From Acidimicrobiaceae bacterium (GTDB taxonomy: Bacteria > Actinomycetota > Acidimicrobiia > Acidimicrobiales > RAAP-2), in the NCBI GenBank assembly GCA_003135595.1, contig PLCI01000159.1:1-16657 (forward strand): a stretch of DNA of 16,657 nt, given 5' to 3'. Of the stretch, positions 1-6,303 are shown piece by piece. Numbering within the stretch: position 1 is the first letter of the stretch; each line of letters begins with the position of its first letter. A model generated the notes under the pieces. The model was not told the DNA's origin. It saw nothing but the letters and a program-made list of their open reading frames with translations, and ran no database searches. A program made the translations under genes and the position numbers.

Positions 1-2
1 CG

Positions 3-914
3 GGGGTTGCCGACGTCCTCGTCGACGGCTTGCGAATGGACGCCGGGGACGGGCCCGACGCTGGCGAACTCGCGAGCGCGGTCGGCGACGCCGACGTCGT
101 GCTTGTGGAAAATGTGTGCTCCCTCCCGATCAATCCCGCGGCCGCCGATGCCGTCGCGTCCCTGCTGCGAGGGCGCCCCGCGATCCTGCACCACCACGAC
201 CTCGCGCAGCAGCGTCCCGCGCTCGCCGACCTCGGCCCGCCGCCCGACGATCCGCTCTGGTGGCACGTAACCATCAACGAGCTCTCGGCGCGACAGCTCG
301 CCGCGCACGGCATCGGCGCCACCGTCATCACGAACCACTTCGACCTGGACCCGCCGGCCGGCAGACGTGAGGCGATGCGCTCGGCCATCGGGGTCCGGCG
401 CACCGCGACGCTCGTGGTGCACCCGGTGCGAGCGATCCCTCGCAAGAACGTCGCGGCGGCGCTGCGGCTCGCCGAGCGTCTCGGCGCGGTCTACTGGCTG
501 CTGGGCGGCGCCGAGGACGGCTTCGAGGACGAGCTCACGATGCTGCTCAACTACGCGCGGACCGGGGTGCGACAGGGGGTGCCGCCCGGGTTCACCATCG
601 CGGACGCCTACGCCGCTGCTGACGTCGTCGTGCTGTCGTCGTCCTGGGAGGGCTTCGGCAACGCCACCATCGAGTCGGTCGCGTTCCGACGGCCCCTTGC
701 GAGGCGGCGCTACCCGGTGATGGAGGAGATCGAGCGACACGGGCTGCGGTACTTCGACCTCGACGCGATCGAGTCGCTGGAGAAGTTCGTGGAGCGACCC
801 GACGTCGAGTTGCTCGACGAGAACGTCGCCATCGCCCGCAGGGTGTACGACCTGTCGCTGCTCCCGGGATGCCTGTCGGCGTTGCTCGACTCCCGCCCGA
901 TGACCCCCCGATAG
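3..914 (+). CDS. GT-B glycosyltransferase, 5' end outside the window
   Basis: This is probably a family 4-like retaining glycosyltransferase that moves a sugar from a nucleotide-sugar donor in the cytoplasm; the acceptor cannot be told. The frame is open to the left edge, reading GVADVLVDGL before the first possible internal start (TTG at 30), so I treat the gene as truncated by the window. Numbering from that TTG, a segment reading HPVRAIPRKN (131-140) opens the C-terminal Rossmann half. The motif WEGFGNATIES (206-216) carries the E-x7-E pair (E207, E215) that contacts the donor in GT4 enzymes. The end is the TAG at 912-914. The next gene, a TetR regulator, follows after 12 bp on the same strand, so the two may be cotranscribed. 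Family membership is fairly sure; substrate is unknown. Confidence 0.8.
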   Translation, partial: GVADVLVDGLRMDAGDGPDAGELASAVGDADVVLVENVCSLPINPAAADAVASLLRGRPAILHHHDLAQQRPALADLGPPPDDPLWWHVTINELSARQLAAHGIGATVITNHFDLDPPAGRREAMRSAIGVRRTATLVVHPVRAIPRKNVAAALRLAERLGAVYWLLGGAEDGFEDELTMLLNYARTGVRQGVPPGFTIADAYAAADVVVLSSSWEGFGNATIESVAFRRPLARRRYPVMEEIERHGLRYFDLDAIESLEKFVERPDVELLDENVAIARRVYDLSLLPGCLSALLDSRPMTPR

Positions 915-926
915 GCTCCCGACGCA

Positions 927-1544
927 GTGGTCACCGGTGCCGAGACGACGAAGCGGCTGCGCTCCAACGAGCGTCGCGAGCAGTTGCTCGGGGTCGCCTC
1001 CAGCCTCTTCGCGGCGTCGGGATACGACGCCACCACGATGGACCAGGTCGCCGTCGCCGCCGGTGTGACCAAGCCGCTGCTCTATCAGCACTTCGAGTCA
1101 AAGCACGCGCTCTACGAGGAGATCGTGACCTCTGCGGCGACCGAGTTGCTCGACCGCCTTGCCGTCGCCGCGTCGCCCGAGGCATCCCCCCGCGAGAAGG
1201 TCGACCGGGGGCTGCGCGCGTACTTCACGTCGATCTTGGGCGACGACGTCGCGTTCCGGCTCCTGCTCGTGGAATCGGCCGATGAGGACATCGCGCGCCA
1301 CCTCGACGCGATCGAGCGCGCGCTGATCGAGTTCCTGGACCCACTCATCGACGCAGGTCTCGGACCAGACCATCGCAAGCTGCTCGCGGCCGCCGTCGTC
1401 GGGTCGGCCAAGTCGGCGGCGGCGTACTGGCTGCAGGAGGTCGGCGACGCCCCTGACCCGGACCGCGCCGCCACCATGGACCGCCTCGCCGCGCGGTGCG
1501 CCCAGTTCGTCTGGGGCGGCCTGCGCAGCGTCGGGCCCGACTGA
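927..1544 (+). CDS. TetR/AcrR-family transcriptional regulator
   Basis: A 205-residue protein of normal TetR length. The N-terminal helix-turn-helix is clear: residues about 10-55 include the LFAASGYDATTMDQVA stretch and the recognition-helix signature VTKPLLYQHFESKHALYEEI, close to the family consensus. The rest is a helical ligand-binding and dimerisation domain with no recognisable ligand signature. Such proteins are normally repressors released by a small molecule. The start is a GTG at 927 with no convincing Shine-Dalgarno sequence; it lies 12 bp after the glycosyltransferase stop. The stop codon abuts, with no spacer, the stop of the convergent metB-like gene on the other strand. Target genes cannot be assigned from the window. 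Confidence 0.9.
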   Translation: MVTGAETTKRLRSNERREQLLGVASSLFAASGYDATTMDQVAVAAGVTKPLLYQHFESKHALYEEIVTSAATELLDRLAVAASPEASPREKVDRGLRAYFTSILGDDVAFRLLLVESADEDIARHLDAIERALIEFLDPLIDAGLGPDHRKLLAAAVVGSAKSAAAYWLQEVGDAPDPDRAATMDRLAARCAQFVWGGLRSVGPD

Positions 1545-2693
1545 TCAGCCGAGCGCGCGCCGCAGGTCCTCGCACAGGTCGTCCACGGACTCGATGCCGA
1601 CCGAGAGCCGGACGAGGTCGTCGGGGACCTCGAGTGCGGATCCCTCGACGGACTGGTGCGTCATTGCCGCGGGGTGCTCGATCAATGACTCCACTCCGCC
1701 CAGCGACTCGCCGAGCGTGAAGAGCCGCGCCGCGTTGCACAGCTCGATCGCCGCGCGGCGGCCACCCTCCACGCGGAAGCTCACCATCCCGCCGAAGCGT
1801 CGCATCTGCTTGGACGCGATGTCGTGGCCCGGATGCGCGGGGAGCCCTGGGTAGCGGATCTCGGTGACGCGAGGGTGCGCGGCCAGCACCTCGCAGATGG
1901 CCTCGGCGTTGTCGCAATGCCGCTCCATGCGCACGGCCAGCGTGCGCACGCCGCGCAGCACGAGCCACGCGTCGAACGGACCCGCGATCGCACCCATCGA
2001 GTTCTGGTGCATCGAGAGGCGCTGGGCGAGCTCGTCGTCGTTCACGAGCGCGGCGCCCCCGACCACGTCGCTGTGCCCGCCCAGGTACTTCGTCGTCGAA
2101 TGGACGACGACGTCGGCGCCGTGCTCGATCGGCTGCTGGAGGTACGGCGTCGCGAACGTGTTGTCGACGCACAGGAGCGCGCCCGCGTCGTGGCACAACC
2201 GCGCGATCGCGCTGAGGTCCGCGATCCGGAGCATCGGGTTGGTGGGCGTCTCGACCCACACGAGCCGAGTGGCGCCCGGCCGGATCGCCACGCCGATGGC
2301 GTCGAGGTCGGCGACCGAGACGGCCGTGTGCTCGAGCCCCCAGGGCGCGAGGACCTTGTCGACCAGCCGGAAGGTGCCGCCGTAGGCGTCGTCGGGGATG
2401 ACGACGTGGTCCCCCGGCCTGCAGAGCGCGCGCAGCGCGGTGTCGGTCGCGGCCATCCCCGAGGCGAACGCGAAGCCGTGCGCCGCGCCCTCGAGCGAGG
2501 CCAGGCAGACCTCGAGCGCCGTGCGCGTCGGGTTCACGGTCCGTGAGTAGTCGTGGCCGCCGCGGGTCTCGCCCACGGCGTCCTGGCGGTAGGTCGAGAC
2601 CTGGTAGATGGGCGGGACGACGGCGCCAGTCGTGGCGTCGGCGTCCTGGCCAGCATGGATCGCCCGCGTCTCGAATCCCTCGTGCACGCTCAC
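1545..2693 (-). CDS. metB: Cystathionine gamma-synthase / gamma-lyase (PLP enzyme)
   Basis: A 382-residue enzyme of the Cys/Met-metabolism PLP family, full length. The PLP lysine is K202 in HSTTKYLGGHSDVVGG; the cofactor-binding aspartate is D177 in VDNTFATPYLQQP; Y49 (HDYSRTVNPT) and Y104 (DDAYGGTFR) fit the active site. The family makes cystathionine from an activated homoserine plus cysteine, or cleaves cystathionine; sequence alone does not separate synthase from lyase. The gene lies 19 bp downstream of cystathionine beta-synthase on the same strand, an arrangement like cbs-metB in mycobacteria, which favours reverse transsulfuration (homocysteine to cysteine). The start is GTG at 2693, seven bases after a TAGCGT -10-like element, so it may also be transcribed as a leaderless message. 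The symbol is given by family and context. Confidence 0.92.
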   Translation of the reverse strand: MSVHEGFETRAIHAGQDADATTGAVVPPIYQVSTYRQDAVGETRGGHDYSRTVNPTRTALEVCLASLEGAAHGFAFASGMAATDTALRALCRPGDHVVIPDDAYGGTFRLVDKVLAPWGLEHTAVSVADLDAIGVAIRPGATRLVWVETPTNPMLRIADLSAIARLCHDAGALLCVDNTFATPYLQQPIEHGADVVVHSTTKYLGGHSDVVGGAALVNDDELAQRLSMHQNSMGAIAGPFDAWLVLRGVRTLAVRMERHCDNAEAICEVLAAHPRVTEIRYPGLPAHPGHDIASKQMRRFGGMVSFRVEGGRRAAIELCNAARLFTLGESLGGVESLIEHPAAMTHQSVEGSALEVPDDLVRLSVGIESVDDLCEDLRRALG

Positions 2694-2712
2694 GTGCTCG
2701 ACGCTATCGAGG
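2694..2712 (-). promoter_or_regulatory. Intergenic -10-like element and small inverted repeat before metB
   Basis: The 19-bp gap between cbs and the metB-like gene contains TAGCGT (complement of 2701-2706), seven bases before the GTG start, matching the actinobacterial leaderless pattern. It sits inside a 5+5+5 bp inverted repeat, CTCGA-TAGCG-TCGAG (2697-2711). Either a protein site or a small hairpin is possible; no -35 box was identified because that region is coding sequence of cbs. Confidence 0.4.
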
Positions 2713-4077
2713 TCATCGCACGAGGTGGCCGAGCAGGTCCTGGCGGGTCAGGACCCCCGTCGGGCGGCCGTCGGCGAGGACAACGATCGCGTCGGCGTCC
2801 TTCAGCGCCGCGAGCGCCGCACTGATGGGCTCGCCGGACCCCACGATGGGCAGCGACGCGGACATGTGACGGTCGACGGCGTCCGAGAGCGTCGCCGCGC
2901 CGCTGAAGAGCGCGTCGAGGAGGGCGCGCTCGGTGATCGAGCCCACGATCTCGGCCGCCATGACCGGGGGCTCGGCCTTCACGACCGGCAGCTGAGACAC
3001 CTCGTACTCCCGAAGGATGTCGATCGCGTCGCGGATCGTCTCGTTGGGGTGCGTGTGCAGGAAGCTCGGAAGCCGGCTCGACTTCTCCTCGAGGACCTCG
3101 CCCACCGTGAGTCCCGTGGGCGCTGACGCGAAGCCGTAGCGGGCGAGCCACTCATCGTTGAAGACCTTGGACAGATATCCCCTTCCGGAGTCGGGCAGGA
3201 GCACGACGACCACGTCGCTGGGCCGGGCTCGCCGCGCGACCTCGATCGCGGCGACCGCGGCCATGCCGCACGAGCCGCCGACCAACAGACCCTCCTCGCG
3301 CGCCAAGCGGTGGGTCATCTCGAAGGAGTCCGCGTCGCTGACCGCGATGATCTCGTCGCAGATCGACTTGTCGAAGGTCGCCGGCCAGATGTCCTCCCCC
3401 ACGCCCTCGACGAGGTACGGCCGACCCGTCCCGCCCGAGTAGACCGAGCCGACGGGGTCCGCGCCGATGACCTGGACCGCGCCGCTCGAGATCTCCTTCA
3501 GGTACCTCCCTGCGCCCGAGATCGTCCCTCCGGTGCCGACGCCGGCGACGAAGTGCGTGATGGTCCCGTCGGTCTGCTGCCAGATCTCCGGGCCCGTGGT
3601 CGCGTAGTGCGCGGCGGGGTTCGCGGGGTTCGCGTACTGGTCTGGCTTGTAGCCGCCTTCGATCTCGACCGCGAGCCGGTCCGAGACCTTGTAGTAGCTG
3701 CGCGGGTCGTCGGGGTCGACGGCCGTCGGGCAGACGACGACCTCGGCTCCGTAGGCGCGGAGGACCGAGATCTTGTCCTGGCTCACCTTGTCGGGGACGA
3801 CGAACAGGCAGTGGTACCCACGCTGCTGTGCGACGAGGGCGAGTCCCACGCCGGTGTTGCCGCTCGTTGGCTCGACGATGGTCCCGCCCGGTCGCAGCTC
3901 GCCCGACTCCTCGGCAGCGTCCAGCATCGCCTCGGCGATGCGGTCCTTCACGGAGCCGCCGGGGTTGAAGTACTCGACCTTCGCGAGCACCTGTGCTGCA
4001 GCACCGTCGGTGACTCGATGCAGGCGGACGAGGGGCGTGTCGCCGATGAGCTCGGTGATCGAGTCGGCGACCTGCAC
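2713..4077 (-). CDS. cbs: Cystathionine beta-synthase with C-terminal CBS pair
   Basis: A 454-residue PLP enzyme that condenses serine (or an activated serine) with homocysteine to cystathionine in the cytoplasm. Numbering from my start: Schiff-base lysine K44 in FNPGGSVKDRI, substrate loop TSGNTG (71-76), phosphate-binding loop GTGGTISGAG (181-190), and a C-terminal regulatory pair of CBS modules from about residue 335 to the end (VSQLPVV; GVLTRQDLLGHLV). There is no N-terminal heme domain. This matches the actinobacterial Cbs layout. The frame is open far upstream, but that extension lies antisense-frame inside the phosphatase gene and has shadow composition. I place the start at GTG 4077, because the family begins near DSITELIGDTPLVRL and because TACGAT lies six bases before the GTG (leaderless). 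metB follows directly. Confidence 0.92.
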   Translation of the reverse strand: MQVADSITELIGDTPLVRLHRVTDGAAAQVLAKVEYFNPGGSVKDRIAEAMLDAAEESGELRPGGTIVEPTSGNTGVGLALVAQQRGYHCLFVVPDKVSQDKISVLRAYGAEVVVCPTAVDPDDPRSYYKVSDRLAVEIEGGYKPDQYANPANPAAHYATTGPEIWQQTDGTITHFVAGVGTGGTISGAGRYLKEISSGAVQVIGADPVGSVYSGGTGRPYLVEGVGEDIWPATFDKSICDEIIAVSDADSFEMTHRLAREEGLLVGGSCGMAAVAAIEVARRARPSDVVVVLLPDSGRGYLSKVFNDEWLARYGFASAPTGLTVGEVLEEKSSRLPSFLHTHPNETIRDAIDILREYEVSQLPVVKAEPPVMAAEIVGSITERALLDALFSGAATLSDAVDRHMSASLPIVGSGEPISAALAALKDADAIVVLADGRPTGVLTRQDLLGHLVR

Positions 4078-4089
4078 AGTCGGATCGTA
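4078..4089 (-). promoter_or_regulatory. Leaderless -10 element for cbs
   Basis: TACGAT (complement of 4084-4089) fits the TANNNT -10 consensus and ends six bases before the GTG start at 4077. That puts transcription initiation at or next to the start codon. No Shine-Dalgarno sequence is present and the -35 region is weak. Confidence 0.5.
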
Positions 4090-4114
4090 GGGCGCTGCGT
4101 GTCGCGGGGCTGGC

Positions 4115-4657
4115 TCAGCCGCTGATGCGGCGCGCGAGCTCGCCGCACTGCTCGACGAGCGCTGCCATCGTGCGCTCATACGCCGCATCGTCGCCGCCCG
4201 CAGGATCCTCGACGTCACCTTCTCCGAAGTCCCCTCGTTGGGCGAGCCGGAGCGACGCGACCCTGTCGGCGAACCGGCGCCCGTCGACGGGGAAATCGGT
4301 CGCAAGGGACCCGAGCGTCGCGACATGGTCCGAGGCCCCGGGATGCAGACGGCGAACGAATCGGACCTGGGAGTCCTCCATCGCGATAATGAGGTCCGCC
4401 CACTCGACGTCGACATCGCTCAACTGGCGAGCCCGGTGCGATCCCATGGAGTCCTGTCGGCCCGCGACCTTCTCGAACGCGGTCACCGTCCGCTCCGACA
4501 CGGGCTGCCCGTCTGTCGCGTGCGTGCCTGCGGTTCGCAGCTCGATCGCGATGCCGCGCTCATCGACGACACCCTGGAGCAGTGCCGCCGCTGCGACCGA
4601 TCTCGCGACGTTCGCGTGACACAGGACGAGCACTCGCACCCTCTCGTCGTCTGCCAC
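4115..4657 (-). CDS. Low-molecular-weight protein tyrosine phosphatase-like (ArsC/Wzb fold)
   Basis: A 180-residue protein with the LMW-PTP signature. The phosphate loop is CHANVARS (C13-S20), that is C-x5-R with C13 as nucleophile and R19 as phosphate binder. The general-acid aspartate sits in the conserved D-P pair (D151-P152). It should dephosphorylate protein tyrosine or a related phosphoester in the cytoplasm; LMW-PTP-fold arsenate reductases are an alternative. The loop reads HANVA where many members have xGNxC, and the second cysteine used by arsenate reductases for disulfide exchange is not evident nearby. The start is GTG at 4657, six bases after a TAGCCT -10-like element, with no ribosome binding site. 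The stop lies 37 bp before cbs. A functional link to transsulfuration is not obvious. Confidence 0.87.
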   Translation of the reverse strand: MADDERVRVLVLCHANVARSVAAAALLQGVVDERGIAIELRTAGTHATDGQPVSERTVTAFEKVAGRQDSMGSHRARQLSDVDVEWADLIIAMEDSQVRFVRRLHPGASDHVATLGSLATDFPVDGRRFADRVASLRLAQRGDFGEGDVEDPAGGDDAAYERTMAALVEQCGELARRISG

Positions 4658-4669
4658 CTGATGAGGCTA
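4658..4669 (-). promoter_or_regulatory. Leaderless -10 element for the phosphatase gene
   Basis: TAGCCT (complement of 4664-4669) matches TANNNT and ends six bases before the GTG start at 4657, the same geometry seen at cbs and cysS. No ribosome binding site lies in between. Confidence 0.5.
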
Positions 4670-4851
4670 CGAGACAGGGAAGTTGGCGGACTCGCGACGT
4701 GCAGCAGTGCTCGCCGTGACAGGTCATGTGCCCGCTGCGCTGCGGCCCGCCATATCTCTCGTAGCCAGACTCACCGCAGCGCTGGGCCCGAGGTGCGGCT
4801 CGGGCGTCCAATGGGACAGCCGGGGTCCGTCTCCGATGCAGGCCACGGGCG

Positions 4852-5208
4852 GTGACGATCACGAACATCGCCCCTGAGGCGCGCGACGACGAGACGTACC
4901 GAGAGGTTGCCGGGGTCGACGATGATGGCATCAGAGCCACCCCGACGATCGCGGAGCGGCTCGTCTGGCTCGCACTCGGCGCGACGTGTCTCGCCGTCGC
5001 GGTCGTGGAGTGTGCGAAGTACCCGGACCTGAGCGTCCTCATCTTCACGATCTTGACGATGGCAGCCGGAGTGAAGGCGGTGATGGTGGCACCGAATGTG
5101 CTCGCCGTGCGGCGAACGTGGCGCCCGAAGTCCCGGCCGGATTGTCTGTGGGCCAGATCAGTCGGCGTGGTCGCCCCGGTGACTCACAGTCCCGCCGGGA
5201 ACTGGTAG
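4852..5208 (+). CDS. Small hypothetical membrane protein
   Basis: I do not recognise a family. This 118-residue frame has a polar N-terminus (about 1-33), then two hydrophobic stretches, LVWLALGATCLAVAVVECA (about 38-56) and LSVLIFTILTMAAGVKAVMVA (about 60-80), which look like a two-helix hairpin, and a basic tail. The start would be a GTG at 4852 with only a poor ribosome binding site; no clear leaderless -10 is present. Its last 25 bases overlap the 3' end of the convergent His-rich protein gene. The amino-acid composition is that of a real membrane protein rather than of the Arg/Ser-rich shadow frames common here, which is the main argument for it. Confidence 0.42.
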   Translation: MTITNIAPEARDDETYREVAGVDDDGIRATPTIAERLVWLALGATCLAVAVVECAKYPDLSVLIFTILTMAAGVKAVMVAPNVLAVRRTWRPKSRPDCLWARSVGVVAPVTHSPAGNW

Positions 5209-5927
5209 CTGGACGGCACGTTCGGCTTCTGCGACGCAGGCCCGTACCATAGGGCGATCTCTTCGTGTCGCTGAAGCAGGATCGTCGAGGGGTCGCCCCC
5301 GAAGAGATGGCCGTCGACGTAGGTCCGCAAGACCTTGCCGCCGCCGTCGGCGAGGCCGCCGAGCTCGCTAGGGGAAAGGCGAACGCCCCACTCGGTGAAG
5401 AATTGACCGAGCTCGAAGGGGACTTTCGTCGAGGACTCGATGTGCATGATGCCCGACGTGTCGTGGGTGTGCAGCGACGACAGCCCGATCGGGGTGCCGT
5501 TCACGATGTCGAAGCCGACCTCCGCGGGCACCGTCACCGGCTTGCCGTTGACGATCACGTCCAGGTGCGCGTGATAGTGAACTGTGAGTGTCTCTGCGCC
5601 GAGCACCTGGAGGCCAGCCGCCGCGATGTTGTTGGCCGCGTTCGTGGGGAGCGGCCATGGAGGCTTGCTGATCGACATGATCGCCTGCGTACCGGGTGTG
5701 AAGGGATGCGTCGCGATCGAGAACGTGGCACTCGGAGTGCTTGGTGAGCCTGTAAGCACGACGACGAGCACGATCGTGAGTGCGATGACCGCGACGGCGA
5801 CGCCTGCAACGAGGACACGACGAGGCCTCGTCTTTCGCTGTTGCTCAAGTCGGACACGCTCCCGCCGATCTGCGGCCCGCTTCTCTTGCTCCGACTGCCG
5901 CGGTGGCGGTGCTGCCTTTGGACTCAT
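5184..5927 (-). CDS. Membrane-anchored His-rich extracytoplasmic protein
   Basis: A 247-residue protein with a highly charged cytoplasmic N-terminus (1-37), one transmembrane anchor (about 38-59) and an exported domain. The domain carries conserved-looking histidine clusters: HYHAHLDVIVNGKPV (H117, H119, H121), LHTHDTSGIMHIES (H153, H155, H162), DGHLFGG (H207) and RHEEIALWYG (H221). I recall similar HAHL...HTHDxSGxxHIE proteins as conserved hypotheticals in actinobacteria and neighbours; none that I can name has a proven function. The His pattern suggests metal binding at the outer face of the membrane. The ATG at 5927 is preceded by a strong Shine-Dalgarno sequence, GGAGGAG, seven bases upstream, unlike the leaderless starts of the preceding block. 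Confidence 0.8.
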   Translation of the reverse strand: MSPKAAPPPRQSEQEKRAADRRERVRLEQQRKTRPRRVLVAGVAVAVIALTIVLVVVLTGSPSTPSATFSIATHPFTPGTQAIMSISKPPWPLPTNAANNIAAAGLQVLGAETLTVHYHAHLDVIVNGKPVTVPAEVGFDIVNGTPIGLSSLHTHDTSGIMHIESSTKVPFELGQFFTEWGVRLSPSELGGLADGGGKVLRTYVDGHLFGGDPSTILLQRHEEIALWYGPASQKPNVPSSYQFPAGL

Positions 5928-6039
5928 GTTCGCTCTCCTCCATGGGCTGATCCGGAGGCGCCGCCGCGGGACGCCTCACTTCTCGTTGCAGATTGTCCTA
6001 CGAAACGCGGTGCCGGTGGTTGACGCGCCCCGAGTGCGG
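5928..6039. other. Upstream region of the His-rich gene
   Basis: This is the first part of a 376-bp stretch (5928-6303) without an intact gene. It holds the GGAGGAG ribosome binding site of the His-rich protein gene (complement of 5935-5941) and presumably its promoter; I cannot fix a -10 box. The rest of the stretch holds the acyl-CoA dehydrogenase remnant at 6040-6114 and non-coding sequence up to the permease stop at 6304, including a perfect 10-bp palindrome CTCGATCGAG (6245-6254) and a 5-bp-arm inverted repeat CTTAT-AGGG-ATAAG (6211-6224). Confidence 0.4.
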
Positions 6040-6114
6040 TTAGCTGATGTGGAGGCCCGATATAGCTCGCGCGATGATCAGACGCTGGATTATCGCTCTG
6101 CCCTCGAAGACCTT
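6040..6114 (-). pseudogene. 3'-terminal remnant of an acyl-CoA dehydrogenase gene
   Basis: On the minus strand, 24 codons and a TAA stop (6042-6040) read KVFEG then RAIIQ then RLIIARAISGLHIS. This matches the last 22 residues of the intact acyl-CoA dehydrogenase of this window (FEGTSEIQ, RLIIARAISGLHIN), with about 18 of 22 identical including the FEG that holds the catalytic glutamate. At DNA level about 50 of 69 bases agree by eye, and most differences are in third codon positions, so this was a separate gene under selection before it decayed. Upstream of position 6114 the frame soon meets a stop (TGA) and similarity fades to traces such as LERPRKVFEG, which suggests deletion and frameshift. 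It has no start codon and cannot be functional. Confidence 0.75.
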
Positions 6115-6303
6115 TCTTGGCCTCTCCAACGAGTCCGCCACGTCCAACTTGCCAGTCCCTGCACCGATTCTCGTCCATCAAGTCCTCCACGATCCGCCGT
6201 ATCCGTCCGACTTATAGGGATAAGCAGGGCATGGTCACGCTCTCCTCGATCGAGTTCACGGGTTGCCAAGGGGGGGTCGGCCCTCTGGTTAGAAAATCGA
6301 GCG

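Noticed and set aside
1824..2546. 240-residue plus-strand frame opposite the metB-like gene
   Set aside because: Antisense shadow of a conserved enzyme; composition dominated by Arg, Val, Asp, Glu and His as complementary frames of GC-rich genes are.
4078..4416. N-terminal extension of the cystathionine beta-synthase frame by 113 residues
   Set aside because: It overlaps the phosphatase gene, has Arg/Ser-rich shadow composition, and the family begins at DSITELIGDTPLV just after the GTG at 4077.
4683..4877. 64-residue plus-strand frame before the small membrane protein
   Set aside because: TTG start without a ribosome site, no recognisable features, and it overlaps the phosphatase promoter region and the next gene's start.
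6215..6232. Resemblance to the I-SceI homing endonuclease site (TAGGGATAA then CAGGG)
   Set aside because: It differs by an inserted base and a 3' mismatch, there is no intron or homing endonuclease gene nearby, and a match of this length can arise by chance.
6260..6300. Possible terminator after the permease gene (G/C-rich dyad near AAGGGGGGG)
   Set aside because: The stem has a mismatch and a wobble pair and is not followed by a T tract.
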